Source of the DNA: Chromera velia
Taxonomy: Eukaryota > Sar > Chromeraceae
Assembly (NCBI GenBank): GCA_018398765.1
Contig: JAHBMJ010000148.1
Span: 1-54,705 of the forward strand
Length of the DNA stretch: 54,705 bases
Direction of reading: 5' to 3'
A program made the position numbers and the translations under genes. Under the pieces are notes generated by a model that saw nothing but the letters and a program-made list of their open reading frames with translations, was not told the origin of the DNA and ran no database searches. Below are positions 45,158 through 54,705 of the stretch, in pieces (position 1 is the stretch's first letter; every line of letters begins with the position of its first letter).

Positions 45158-46293
45158 ACCCACCGGCATGTGCTGCCGGGGGAATTGAGCGACAGACAGG
45201 GGAAACCTTAGGGAAGGGAAAAGGGACAGAAGAAGACCTGTGTGTCTTTTGGTCTGCACATGTGCTGTGACTGTAGCTGCACTTTGTCTCCCGTGTCAGT
45301 CCTCGCTTTCAAACGCAATGATATGAATGTCTACCGGCTTTCTGGCTGTTCTTTGCCGAACAGCGACAGAGTGACACTTGCTTCCTTTGTCTTCTGAATG
45401 CTTCCTGTTGCTTGCATGGCGCTTTTCACAGCTGGATGATAGAGCAACTGGCATCGGACGAGTGCTTGCCCTTCCTCGGAAATCCTCTTCTTCTCTTTTG
45501 CTCTAAGCTCTATCAGGGGGTCAGTCAGTCAGTCAGGGCTAGGGGGGGCTGTGTACTTGGGTGATTTCCCTCCCTCGTGAAACGATCGGCTGCACGATTC
45601 AGCCCTTTTGGCTGGCAGGAATGCCAACGTGGAAGTCTCCAGAGGACTTGAGGGACTTCTCAAGGACAGATGAAACATCATGTTTTTTTCTGTGAGATAC
45701 CTGAATTTTGCGTGGTGCTCCTTTCCTCTCTCCTCTCCTCTCCTCTCCTCTCCTCTCCTTTTACTCGTAGGCTTTTTCTCTACGTTTTATCAGACAAATA
45801 AATGAATGAAGCAATGCGTAAATGGACAAGAATGCATGATGCTGGCATGTATGGACAAGTGAAAACACTTGAACGTCAAATAACAACCGCAGCGGCTCTC
45901 CTTCTACTCCGACGCTCACGCGGGCGGAGACCCCAAAGGGAGGACGCGTTGGGCTGTGGCGATGGCTCGGTATCTCATCTTTGCGCAGGTCGGTTGGTGT
46001 CAGTCGAAATTCTTTTGTCTTTTCCTTTTCTCGCAAGCTGCGGTTGCTCGCAGATTGGCTGACCCCTCTGGCGCTCGCCTTTCTCCCTGCATGGAGGCTT
46101 GTTATCCCTCAGAGTGCTGCGGAAACAAACCCAGAGGGTCGCTGCCCAATTTCTTTTTTCGGAAGTTTTCTGAATGGCCCATTTCCCGTGGGCGCTTGTG
46201 GTCCTTCCACGACGGGGGCGCTTCTTCAATGTTTCCCTTTGTGTGCAATTGAGTACATCTGTCCGTCTGTCTGTCCTGTCTGCGTTGATACAG
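45158..46293. other. 3' flank of the fusion gene and start of an unresolved small gene
   Basis: No frame shows a domain. A CTCTC/CCTCT run lies at 45722-45762. A short ATG exon MARYLIFAQ followed by donor GTCGGT (45962-45988) could begin a small gene, but its phase (0) does not match the next supported exon (needs phase 2). Confidence 0.35.
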
Positions 46294-46549
46294 GAAGTGG
46301 ATTTGTTCGCAGAAGATGCAGAAGGAAATACCTGTGGTCAGTCTGCAGGCCTCTCTGCACGAAGCCATGAGTCGTCTGTGAGTCTGAATGACAGATCTTT
46401 CTTCTTCTGTATTCATGTTCCTTGTCTCGGCTCTTGTGTAAATGAAAAGAAGAACAAAATAGGAGAAAGGCGCACTGAGTGGCCCTGTCGTCGCTCTTGG
46501 AGAAATTCTTCGAATCCATCGCCTAGATAAAGAGAGGATAAAGAACTAA
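46294..46549 (+). CDS. Two C-terminal exons of an unresolved small protein
   Basis: Exon 46294-46377 (after ATACAG, donor GTGAGT) and exon 46480-46549 join in phase 2 and read KWICSQKMQKEIP, SLQASLHEAMSRL, then GPVVALGEILRIHRLDKER with TAA at 46547-46549. The sequence looks helical and protein-like. I do not recognise a family. The 5' exons are not found: the candidate start at 45962 is out of phase. It may instead belong with the downstream exons if the stop is bypassed by an unseen splice. Confidence 0.4.
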
Positions 46550-46654
46550 GATAGTCTGTGTCCTGCCATGCCTGCCGGCCTTGTTGGAAAGGGGCCTCGC
46601 GTCTCCGTCAGAGGTTCATCTCGTTTCGTTCTCTCCTTCTCGCTTTGTACAAGT

Positions 46655-47508
46655 GTCCGGGACAGCCCTACAGAGAAGACCGTCTACAGAGAGATGTTTG
46701 CCGGGTCCAAATGTCTGTCCCTTTTCGCCCAGGTTTCTGGTTCTTGTAAAAAAGTTCCGACTCTTCTTTTGACTCTTCGTTGTCATTCTAAGCTGCTTCT
46801 TTTTGCTTTTCTGCCCCTTACTCCTTTCCTGCTTGCATTTCTCGCTTGCTCGCTTACTTGCTTTGTTGTTTTATTGGTCGCTCTCTTGATGGATGCAGTG
46901 ACGCTCTGCGTGAGGGATCATTCACTCCTCGCAGCCCTTGCGCTGATCAAATGCGGTCAGTGGGCGTGACCTGTGTTCAATTCGTCGCAGCCAAGTTTTG
47001 TCTGGCTATCCCGAAATACCGAAACAGATGAGAATGAGCCGATACAGTTTTCTTTCTGAATGATGGAATGAATGCGGTGAGAGAGCCTCCTTGGAAGTGG
47101 GGGAGAAGGGAGTCAGCGGGCAGTCTGTGAATTGATGGGTGAGTCGGGGATACAGAGAGTGCTTTGATGGATGCAAAGAACAGTGAAGTAGCAGCCCGCC
47201 TTTGCATGGATGATTGCCTTTCCCCGTTTGCTCGCACACACGTCAGTCTTTTTTTATTTGGTGTCCGTTGACTTTGAGTGAGCCTGTTGTCAGAGCCTTG
47301 TCTGGCTCTGGCTGCTTGCTGGCCTGGCTGTTTCACGCCTTCTTCCTGCTTGATTCGCCCTCAAACGATATATTGTCCTTCCTTCTGTCCTCTCTTCCTG
47401 TCGGTTGTCCTTCCTTCCTTCCTATCTCCTGCATGGCTCGATCAATCCTCTCTGCAGACGTCCCATTCGACCACGAGAACATGAAAGCCCTTGGAGTTGC
47501 CAGCTGAT
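46655..47508 (+). CDS. Three exons of an unresolved small protein
   Basis: A possible exon ending at about 46735, an exon at about 46899-46958 (after GATGCAG, donor GTCAGT) and a terminal exon at about 47458-47508 (after CTCTGCAG) join in phase 1. They read CPGQPYREDRLQRDV, then TLCVRDHSLLAALALIKC, then DVPFDHENMKALGVAS and a TGA stop. The last two exons look like genuine globular protein. The upstream exon frame is chosen only on phase. No family is recognised, and no start codon is assigned. Confidence 0.4.
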
Positions 47509-47509
47509 C

Positions 47510-47587
47510 TCTCTCTCTCTCTCTCTCTCTCTGTTTGTCTCTCTGTCTCTGTCTCTCTCTCTGTTTGTCTCTCTGTCTCTCTCTCTG

Positions 47588-47625
<38 letters not shown>
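47510..47625. repeat. (CT)n microsatellite with TGTCT interruptions
   Basis: A pyrimidine run starting right after the small-gene TGA; antisense frames through it are Glu/Arg artefacts. Confidence 0.95.
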
Positions 47626-47627
<2 letters not shown>

Positions 47628-48619
47628 CCACTACGCGTCTGACTGCCTTCATTGCTCGTCTGTACGTCTGCATGAAAGTTTTTTTGGTGTGTAAGCTCCA
47701 CTTTTGGTTGTAGTGCCCGGGTGGTTCCTTCTTCTCTCAACTCTTCTCTTCTCTTTTGTCAGCGAACCTCAAGCTGGAAGTCCTTTCAAGCCTGTCTGCT
47801 GCAGGCCGTTGAACGCAAAAAGACAACATGGTTGTGTTCATATTCTGCCCATCTCTCTGTCTGGCTCCATCCCTCTCGTGCAACGTCCACTCGTTCTTGA
47901 AATTCACACCCATCGCTACCCGTCTGTTTCGTTTTGCTGCAAGATCACAAAAACTTTGGTGGCGACACAAAGCAATGCAAAGCGTAAGTTTTCGGGGAAG
48001 TGGGGGGATCTTAATGCAGAGTAGAGTGCTTTCATACTGTGTCTGGCGGCCGGCCCTCTGTCCATCTTAATCGAAGCGAGATGAATTAATGGATGGATTG
48101 TTGAGTGACTTGACCAATTTTGTGTATCATATCATTTGTAGTTGGAAAGGCCAAAATCCCTTTGCAAAGAGTGTCAGTGGTCTTGGCGGGAGATAGTCTG
48201 CCGAATGGCGGGGTGTTCACTTCACTACTGAGCAGGTTTCGGCTTCTAGTAGCCTGAACTTCTTGGTGGGTTTGAACCTAGACTTGAACGTATAGGTTGA
48301 CCAGCCGTATTAAATTTTTCAGCAACTATGCTACAACTGTTCAAGTTGTTGGGTCTTTTTTGAACGGTATAAACGACTACAAGCTTTAAACAGGTGATGG
48401 CCTAGTATAAAATAATCATCATCATATATCATATACGCCACAATCTCTCTTGGCATATTTCCAGGATAATTTCCTAGCCTATTTCCAGGCTTTTAACGTT
48501 TAATTAGCAGCAATGCATAAGACAGTTTTATTTTTCTAGCTAGTTCTATAACAGCGTTTAATAATAACTTTAATTTAATAACGAGATATCATAGCATAGC
48601 TTACCATGCAGTGCTTATA
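47626..48619. other. Intergenic region, no supported gene
   Basis: The first half has short frames without domains. From about 48100 the DNA turns AT-rich with ATCATCATCATATATCATAT-type sequence. I see nothing annotatable before the retroelement tail. Confidence 0.45.
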
Positions 48620-48794
48620 TTTTTTTTTTCCGGGGGCATTGACTTAAAGTTTGTTCCTAGCGTCTGGCCTATACGTCTTTCATCTCTTCCTTCTGTCCTG
48701 GTTACTGCTCTCGCTGCTATCTCTCTCTCTCATACGACCTCATACTTGATGCTCCTCTATCCGAATGCCTTCTTCGGCTTTTGCTAAATACTTC

Positions 48795-49163
48795 CTACCC
48801 CTCAGTCATGACTAACACACTGCCTATTCCTCCTTCCTCCCAGCCCTCCCCCTGCACTCCTCTGGTCCCCCGAATGCACGCGCTTGCCGCTTTTAGGTGG
48901 GCAATCTGCAGTTGGGCTCGGATCTGACCGCACGTCTTACTCACGTGTTGCTCCCATTTCTCACTCAATCGTTCTGCCACCCTCTTCCAGAACATCTTTG
49001 CCTCCCCCTCAATCGTCCCGTCGACCGCACTCACGAGTGGGGTGAAGTCGCACCCTCTGTCCGCGCTTGCCTGCCCATGTTTCCTTTTCTTTTCTTCTGC
49101 TGCTGCTTTGAGGGCTTGAGTCCAGGTCACCTTCTCCCTCGAGGCGGCGTGTAGGTTTATCAC
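48795..49163 (-). pseudogene. Retroelement C-terminal fragment
   Basis: The frame contains [12 protein letters not shown], then a helix with [12 protein letters not shown] and [16 protein letters not shown]. This is the usual sequence after the zinc-binding motif in this RT-protein group: a segment with PLV, then DG, then a terminal helix ending in CIRG. It is the last recognisable coding piece of the element. Confidence 0.65.
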
Positions 49164-49241
49164 CCTGGTATTGAAAATTGCTAGCCTTTGTGGAGCATAG
49201 GCCTCCCGGACTTGGAAGTCCCTCCTTAGCGCCGGATATCC

Positions 49242-49688
49242 CTACACCCCCCCTTCCTCTCTAATGATCGGCTCTTTTGCGTGGACCGCTCCTGCGGGGT
49301 ATACTTCCACTGCTAGACTCGCCCACGTACGGTTGACTTCGTCATGTTGCAGCGTAGGCAGTCCCCTGACTGGGTAGTTAAGGGCGTGTTGCAGACTCCA
49401 CCTTCCCCCACATCCCTCACATCTGCTCTTCTCCCCCCCTACCTTCCCCTGATATCGGATTGTCATCGCATCCCGGAATTCGTCTGGGCTGAGATTCATT
49501 CTGTGTTCCTTCAAGGGGGTGGCCGTCAGCCATCCTGACTGCCTCTTGTCTTTTGACTGCCTAACTTCCTCACACTGGTCCTCACTGGCTGCCTGCCCTG
49601 ACTGGCTGCCTAACCTCTCCCACTCCTTCTCTACTGCTTCTTTTACTGCTTTTTTGTGGGCTACCCTTACCTTCTGCCCCCTCTTCAC
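49242..49688 (-). pseudogene. Retroelement zinc-binding-like region
   Basis: The frame includes LSPDEFRDAMTIRYQ, then CEGCGGRWSLQHAL and LPTLQHDEVN, matching the C-x2-C...HAL...H pattern that follows RT in related elements. The family usually has Cys after HALS/N; here it is Tyr (HALNYPVRG), a sign of decay or divergence. Confidence 0.7.
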
Positions 49689-50087
49689 GTGCTCGTCTGC
49701 GTCTATGTCCTCTCCTCGAAAGATGGTCTCTGTGATCGCTTCACTGGCTGCGGCTGACGTCCTGTAGTCCCTGTCCGCTGTTTCGGTGGGTTTAGGGATG
49801 CCTAGGCCTAGCAGTTGGACCGAGAGGGCGGCAACGTCTCTCAGCCATACGTCATATTAGGTGGGGGGCCCTCCGTTCCGTCGTCCTTTCATCAGGGCGG
49901 GGATGAGGCAGTCTCTGATCATGCCTTCCAGCTGCCCCATCTGTCTTCCTACCCCTGGCACTACCCGCGCCACAAACTTCTATTCATACTGCAGGGATTT
50001 TGAACAGGCTGCGTATGCTTCGTGTGGGGCAAATTCTACTGCTGTTGCGACTCTCTCCATGCTTCCGGCCCACTCCTTCACCTTCTC

Positions 50088-50552
50088 CTACACCCATTCC
50101 TCTCTGTGTGCATCCATGCCTACATGCCCCCCTAGGAGACGCGTCCCCTCTACTATCTGCAGGTCGGAGAACTCTGCAAAAATCTCCTTGGCTTTCTGCA
50201 GAAATTGCGGGAGCACTGCAAGGATCAACTTGTCCACCTCCACTACATATCCTGCCGTGGGCCTCCTCTTGACTAACTTGCGCAGCCATGCTCGCAGCTG
50301 GCGTAACCAGCCGGTATTGGATGCGTCATCCGCATACCAGAGCTGGTGCCAGTATCTCTGGGGGGGATCCGGCTCCTGCTGTTGTTGCTTTTTCTTCTCT
50401 GTTCCAGCTACCACCCCTGCACTCCATCTGTCTGCTGTAAAAAGCCAGTTGCTTCCGTTTCGGGTCGACGCGGAGGCGGCTGAAGAGGACGATGTTGTGC
50501 GGTGCGAATCGCCAAGGGGTGGGGCGGGTGGGCGAGCTAAGGGGTAGTACAA
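50088..50552 (-). pseudogene. RT motif C (YADD) and thumb-side region
   Basis: HQLWYADDASNTG is the RT catalytic YxDD box, followed by WLRQLRAWLRKLV, GYVVEVDKLILAV and EGTRLLGGHVG, the order seen in cnidarian and protist RT proteins. The two catalytic Asp are intact. Upstream the frame runs into Gln-rich and then GGA-repeat sequence. Downstream coding continues in another frame across about 49984-50090. Confidence 0.75.
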
Positions 50553-50672
50553 GTGGAGGGAGGAGGGGGAGGAGGAGGAGGATGAGGAGGAGGACGAGGA
50601 GGAAGAGGTATGGAGGGAGGAGGAGGAGGAGGAGGAGGAGGAGGAGGAGGAGGAGGAGGAGGAGGAGGATGA
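50553..50672. repeat. (GGA)n trinucleotide repeat inside the RT region
   Basis: A GAG/GGA run that reads as poly-Pro on the minus strand, inserted between RT motifs B and C. Confidence 0.95.
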
Positions 50673-50806
50673 TGAAAGGGCGGCTGCCTGTCTACCTGTC
50701 TTGTGTATCGGGTTATCTTCTCTTCCTGTCTGGTTTGGTATATGAGTGGTTGTGGCGGTGGGTATATGCTCTTCGGCTTCCTATCTTCTGTCTCTCGTCC
50801 CTGTCT

Positions 50807-51135
50807 GATTCTCTCTGTCCGGCTGGCTGCTCTCACTCGTTCCTGGCTGTGTCTTTCTATCCGCCTGTCTGCTCTCCCTCGCCCCTAACTGATTCTCTCT
50901 GTCCGGCTGGCTGCTCTCACTCGTTCCTGGCTGTGTCTTGCTGTCTGCCTGTCTGCTCTCCCTCGCCCCTGTCTGACTCTTTCTGTCCAGCTGGCTGCTC
51001 TCGCTCGATTCTGACTGTGTTTCTCTGTCTGCCTGTCTGCTCTCCCTTATCTTTGTCTGTTTCTCTCCGGCTGCCTGGCTGCTCCCGCTTGCTTCCGACT
51101 GTGTTTCGCTTTCTGTTTGCCTGCTCCCGCTGCTT
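50807..51135 (-). repeat. 84-bp tandem repeat inside the RT region (~4 copies)
   Basis: The phrase TCTGTCCGGCTGGCTGCTCTC recurs with starts near 50811, 50895 and 50979 and a diverged copy after 51060. The period is 84 nt, exactly 28 codons. On the minus strand it encodes Arg/Glu/Gln-rich repeats (GEQTGRQ, REQPAGQ). It sits between the motif A/B block and the YADD block. Confidence 0.85.
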
Positions 51136-51137
51136 CG

Positions 51138-51385
51138 GAGAGCTCAGACGAGGGGAAGGATGGCGATAGCGTACCCTGCTACCGATATCGGGTCCCCTTG
51201 TGTCCATCCCTCTCTACTGCTGATGGTGGTAGTCCCATGGGTTCCTCTTAAGAAGAGCTCTGTATCCCCTCTATAACAGTTGAAGAGGAATGTGGAGGCT
51301 CTGGGCCAGAGTATGCGGGTATTCCACAGCCCCGCTGTGCGATTTGCTGCGTTAAAGGCGTTTTCGGCATCTATTAGGAAGGTTC
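51138..51385 (-). pseudogene. RT motifs A and B
   Basis: On the minus strand the frame reads FLIDAENAFNAANR (motif A, catalytic Asp), then LWNTRILWPRAS and EGWTQGDPISVAGYAIAIL (motif B), ending at a TGA near 51138. It is offset from the upstream RT frame, so a frameshift lies near 51385-51400. Confidence 0.75.
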
Positions 51386-51870
51386 TGAATGCCTAAGTTC
51401 TCGGGGTTGTCGCCAGCTTCCTGTGTGAGGGTCTCCCAGAGCTCTCTCACTGTATGAATCCCCCCTTCCAGGCCTCCCATGAGGCCATTGCACAGCTGAT
51501 TGGCTCTGCATGCCTCCTGCAGTTCCTCTCTAGTCTCCTTCATCACTGCTTTTCTGAGGAGGCGCCTGATCGCCTCCCCGATTCCTACCGGGCGCACCCC
51601 GGGGCATTTGTCTAGCGCGATCAGTCGGCATGCCATGAGTGCCTTCACCTGGTCCCACTCGAACACCCTCCTCCCCATTTCTGTTGCTAAGTTGGCGAGT
51701 TCTTCCCTTAACTCTCTACTCTCCCTCCCTAGGCTCAGGACTGCGGTGCGGAGCTGTGTGCTATCGAATTTAGACGGCCCTGCGCTGCCTTGGAGGCAGC
51801 GTGCTACTGCGGCGATGTCCTCCTCGGTGATTAGGAGGGGTGTGAGGGTGGGGAGGCCCTCTCTGGGCAT
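51352..51870 (-). pseudogene. RT N-terminal block (fingers)
   Basis: The frame contains LQGSAGPSKFDSTQLR, LMACRLIALDKCPGVRPVGIG (the LDK-PGVRPI-G block) and CRANQLCNGLMGGLEGGIHTV, typical of RT proteins of this type. The last ~13 residues are out of frame relative to motif A. Confidence 0.8.
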
Positions 51871-52008
51871 CGCTTCTAGTGCTGCTGCTTGGGGTGTTTT
51901 TCCGGGGGGATGTTTGGCTTTCAGGGTCTCTACTATCTGGTAGTTTTATCCTCTCTTGGTGAAGGTATCTTCCCCATCCAGGACCTAGTCTAGGATTCCC
52001 CCTTTCTC

Positions 52009-52305
52009 TCAGCCTGTCAGTATCCGTATTCCCCTCCTCATCTCCCCTGCCTGGATGAAGTTTCGAAATTTCCTCATCTCGGGGAGGCCCGCTATCTTCT
52101 CGAGTTCTTCTCTTTTTGATTGGCTCTCGCTTTCCCCCCTTCTGCTGCTGCTGTGGGCTCTTCTGCTAATTTTGGTTGCCTCCTGAAGGAGGGTTTCTCT
52201 TTCCTTCTCCCCCTGCTCCCATAAATCTAGCCTGCTCTCGATGGTCTCCCATACCTTCTTTGCCTTTTTGATACGGGGGTCTCTCCGGAGGGTAAGGTTT
52301 AGCAT
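52009..52305 (-). pseudogene. Retroelement upstream helical region
   Basis: Charged helical sequence (DPRIKKAKKVWETIESRLDLW and a Ser/Arg-rich stretch) lies upstream of the RT block on the same strand and probably belongs to the same polyprotein. It is interrupted on both sides by frame changes. Confidence 0.5.
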
Positions 52306-52606
52306 CAGCAGGAGCGCTTCGCTTAGGTTGTCCCCGCTCCTAATCCCTGCAATTAAGGATTGCGTCAGCCGTACTAGCCTCCTCCCTGTGCCCCTTTTTG
52401 GGAATGCGTACTGCCCGCTGGGGTGTAGATGCTGTGCATGCCTCCACTCTCTCTTCCACCTTCCCTGAGCGAGGGAGGCTTCCCTCTTGGCTCCCTAGGG
52501 GCCCCGTAGGCTGCTTCTATGAGGCGGTCGGCCTCCTCTCTTGTCAGGGGGCGCTTTTCTTCCTCGGCCGCTCGTATGCTTGCATTCGCCTCGCTTTCCT
52601 TCTCTC

Positions 52607-52825
52607 TCAGTGGTCGATCGTGCGGGGCCTCGCGTGGGGGGCCCCTTTGGTCTTCTCCTGCTGCTGTTTGGCTGTGCGAGGGGCCTCGGCTGTCTTCTTC
52701 TGCTGCTGTTTGGCTGCGTGGGAAGCCTCTGCAGTCTTTTTTTGCTGCTGTTTGGCTGCGCGGGGAGCCGTGGCCGTCTTTGTCTGCTGCTGTTTGGCTG
52801 TGTGGGGGGCCTCGGCTGTCTTCAA
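52607..52825 (-). pseudogene. Retroelement N-terminal 16-residue repeats
   Basis: A 48-nt tandem unit repeats about four times and reads KTAEAPHTAKQQQ-like on the minus strand (Lys/Thr/Ala plus QQQ). An ATG opens the frame at 52825. It looks like the start of the element's protein, and the repeat length keeps frame. Confidence 0.65.
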
Positions 52826-52845
52826 CTGACTGTACTGATAATTGA

Positions 52846-53365
52846 AACTTTTGTACTGGAAAGTGACTTTGAAAAATTTAGTTTTTAAAACATTAAAATA
52901 GATAGTTTAACCTTTAAACTAATTGATTTTCATAATTTATTTAAGACTATTTAAGCTTAGTAAGATGTTTAAAAAATGAAATAAAAAAATGTATATATAG
53001 AGTATATATTTTTTCAAAACCATAAATTGTCTCAGACTGGTACCTATCATCGTAAATTAACGCTAAGACGAAAACACAATAAAAAATGTATCTGAATGGC
53101 TCTGAATCGATCCGATTGAAGCATTTCTTCTCATGATCATAACTGTTTTGTTTTCAATTCATATGAGGCACTGCTCAACGGCGGGCGTGTCAGAGGCAGG
53201 GNGGGGGGGGGGAGGCATCTCAGTATATATCAAACATGCACACCCATGAACACCACCTGCAGAAATACGTGCACACAAACAGAAAGTCAGTCGAATCGCC
53301 AGAATACACATAAAAGCATATATGCAAATACAACTTATATCTTTAATTTACATCAGAATGATATA
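52846..53365. other. AT-rich spacer
   Basis: Strongly AT-rich sequence with no gene seen. It contains a poly-G tract with one N at about 53202. Confidence 0.6.
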
Positions 53366-54118
53366 ATATGAAAGCAGGAAGACCGAAATTGGGAAAGCAA
53401 TCGGACGGGCAGGAAGGCCGAAATCGGGAAGGCAATCAGGCGGCCAGGAAGGCCGAAATTGGAAGGCAGTCAGGCCGCCAAGAAGACTGAAATTGGAAGG
53501 TAGGAATGTAGGCAGAAAGAACGAACTCTGGGAGGCAGTCAGACACACAAGAAGGCCGAACTTGGGAAGACAGTCGGGCCAGCAGGAAGAACAAAATTGG
53601 GAAGGCTATCGGGCAAGCAGGATAACCGAAATTAGGAAGCGTTAGGAGGAAACTTGGGCAGGAAGGAAGGCCAAAATAGGGAAGGCAATTAGGCAGGCAG
53701 GAAAGCCGAAATTGGGAAGGCAACCAGATAGGCAGGAAGGCTGAAATTGCGAAGTCAGTCAGGCAGACAGAAAAGCCAAAATTTGGAAAGCATTGAGGCA
53801 GACAGAAAGACCCAAATTTGGAGGGCAGTCAGGCAGGCAAGAAGGCCGAAATGGGAAAGCAGTCAGCATGGCAGGAATACAAAACTCTGGAAGGCAGTCA
53901 GGCAGGCAAGAAGGCCGAAATTGGGAAGGCAATCGGGCAGGCAGGAAGACCAAAATTGGGAGCGCGGCGAAGGCCGAAATTAGGAAGGTAATAGGGCGGG
54001 CGGAAAAGCTAAAATTGGGAAGGCATTTAGCCAGACAGAAAGGCCGAAAGCTAGAGGGCAGTCAAGTAGGCAAGAAGGGCGAAATTTCGGAGGTAGTCAG
54101 GCAGGTAGAAAAAAACAT
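53366..54118. repeat. ~39-bp minisatellite (GGCAGGCAGGAAGGCCGAAATTGGGAA)
   Basis: The phrases AGGCAGGCAAGAAGGCCGAAAT and TTGGGAAGGCAATC recur every ~38-40 nt, with about 18-20 diverged copies. Both strands give long frames (PSCLPDCLP-like or RQEGRN-like) that are repeat artefacts. Confidence 0.9.
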
Positions 54119-54490
54119 AGGCTCGGCACGTAGGGGCGCTGCTCCTTTTTACAGTCTGAAGACTGCAGCCTTAACGAAAATGCAAAGACCTACCTCTGGA
54201 GGAGTTAAAGAAGGAGTGGGACACAAAACAAGCATCTCTTGGAGGAGACCCACGACCTGCAAAGAGCAGAGGAGGGGGGCAGGGGTGAACAATACATGCA
54301 AAGGGAGACGGCAGTTTTGTGCCTTGCCAAGGGCAGACCGGTCAGTCATTCAGAAACCATAATGGCCAGGTTGCAGCCATACAGGAACACTTACAGACAT
54401 CGTACAAAGCCTTCTGCATGCACCAAGAAGGCTCATCTCTGCAAACAAGATTTTTTCAATTCCCTCACTGGGAGAGGGGGGTGGACCCTC
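54119..54490. other. Short spacer after the minisatellite
   Basis: No gene is seen. There are A-rich and GGAGGAG phrases, and short frames only. Confidence 0.4.
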
Positions 54491-54496
54491 TTGTAG

Positions 54497-54705
54497 GGGT
54501 ACGAAACAACGCAATTTGGTACTCTTGGTGGAGGGTGGGGGTCCGACCTCCTCTGCAGGTTTGCGTCCAAAATATGTTTAGGACGCAAACCTGCAGAGCA
54601 GGTCGGACCCCCCCCCTCTACCAGGGGTACCAAATTGCGTCGTTTCGAACACTCTTAGACACATTTTGGATGCAAACCTGCAGAGCAGGTCGGACCCCCC
54701 CCCTC
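54497..54705. repeat. Near-perfect hairpin element plus a further partial copy at the window edge
   Basis: About 54510-54568 is the reverse complement of about 54578-54642: both arms carry ACGCAATTTGGTAC, GGTCCGACCT and CTGCAGGTTTGCGTCC in mirrored order around a short AT-rich loop. A third piece in right-arm orientation (GCAAACCTGCAGAGCAGG) starts near 54671 and runs off the window. Confidence 0.85.

Larger units (their letters stand above)
48620..52845 (-). mobile_element. Degenerate reverse-transcriptase retroelement
   Basis: Collinear minus-strand fragments cover an N-terminal repeat region, a helical domain, RT blocks, the YADD box and a zinc-type C-terminal region, but in several frames. 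A 10-nt poly-A on the minus strand (T run at 48620-48629) about 165 nt past the last coding fragment could be a LINE-type tail. No endonuclease domain or long terminal repeats were seen, so its class is uncertain, probably non-LTR-like. Frameshifts, stops and repeat expansions indicate an inactive copy. Confidence 0.75.

Noticed and set aside
45802-46062. 86-aa frame beginning MNEAMRKWTRMHD
   Set aside because: It has no domain, overlaps the putative MARYLIFAQ exon in another frame, and its splice phase leads to early stops.
53436-53983. Long frames in the 53.4-54.1 kb array
   Set aside because: They are translations of the ~39-bp minisatellite, open on both strands because of repeat composition.

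Overview
The window looks like nuclear DNA of an intron-dense, microsatellite-rich protist. Genes are broken into short exons (often 50-300 nt). Introns end almost uniformly in TGCAG and carry long GT, CT, TTTC and GACA runs. Poly-Q, poly-P and RGG-like protein tracts are common, and retroelement debris lies between genes. This style fits an alveolate alga such as a chromerid (Chromera velia type). That assignment is inferred from style, not from a marker gene.

Layout. (1) 1-7.0 kb: no convincing gene. It holds a CA repeat, a large foldback inside an outer pair of inverted repeats, telomere-like debris and two minisatellite fields. (2) 7055-8896 (+): a single-exon gene for a 613-residue acidic, low-complexity protein. 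(3) 8.9-11.2 kb: intergenic, with a tRNA-like (SINE-like) patch. (4) 11174-19206 (-): a 12-exon gene, phase-consistent at every junction, for a ~1,487-residue disordered protein with a Q/Y/H/P-rich prion-like tail. (5) 19207-20402: a divergent promoter region with TGCATGCA and CGCG/ATCGAT palindromes. (6) 20403-45157 (+): a ~54-exon gene for a ~2,980-residue protein. It fuses a cold-shock-like region, an RNase II/R (RNB) domain, an OB/linker region, a CCCH zinc finger, a complete UPF1-type SF1 helicase and an RGG/proline-rich tail. The arrangement recalls the C-terminal half of animal HELZ2. (7) 45.2-47.5 kb: exons of one or two small unresolved genes. (8) 48.6-52.85 kb (-): a degenerate reverse-transcriptase retroelement with in-frame tandem repeats. 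(9) 53.4-54.7 kb: a ~39-bp minisatellite and a near-perfect hairpin element.

Main point. The large gene joins a 3'-5' exoribonuclease fold to an RNA helicase and a CCCH finger in one polypeptide. All helicase motifs look intact. The RNB active-site acidic cluster is altered: two of four metal-binding Asp positions are replaced (one by Ile, one by Glu). This suggests a weakened nuclease or an RNA-binding pseudonuclease coupled to a working helicase. Its introns also show an unusual 5' splice-site class, GTCNGT, often extended into tetranucleotide repeats. The divergently transcribed neighbour is a prion-like protein, so the pair may share regulation in RNA metabolism (inference).
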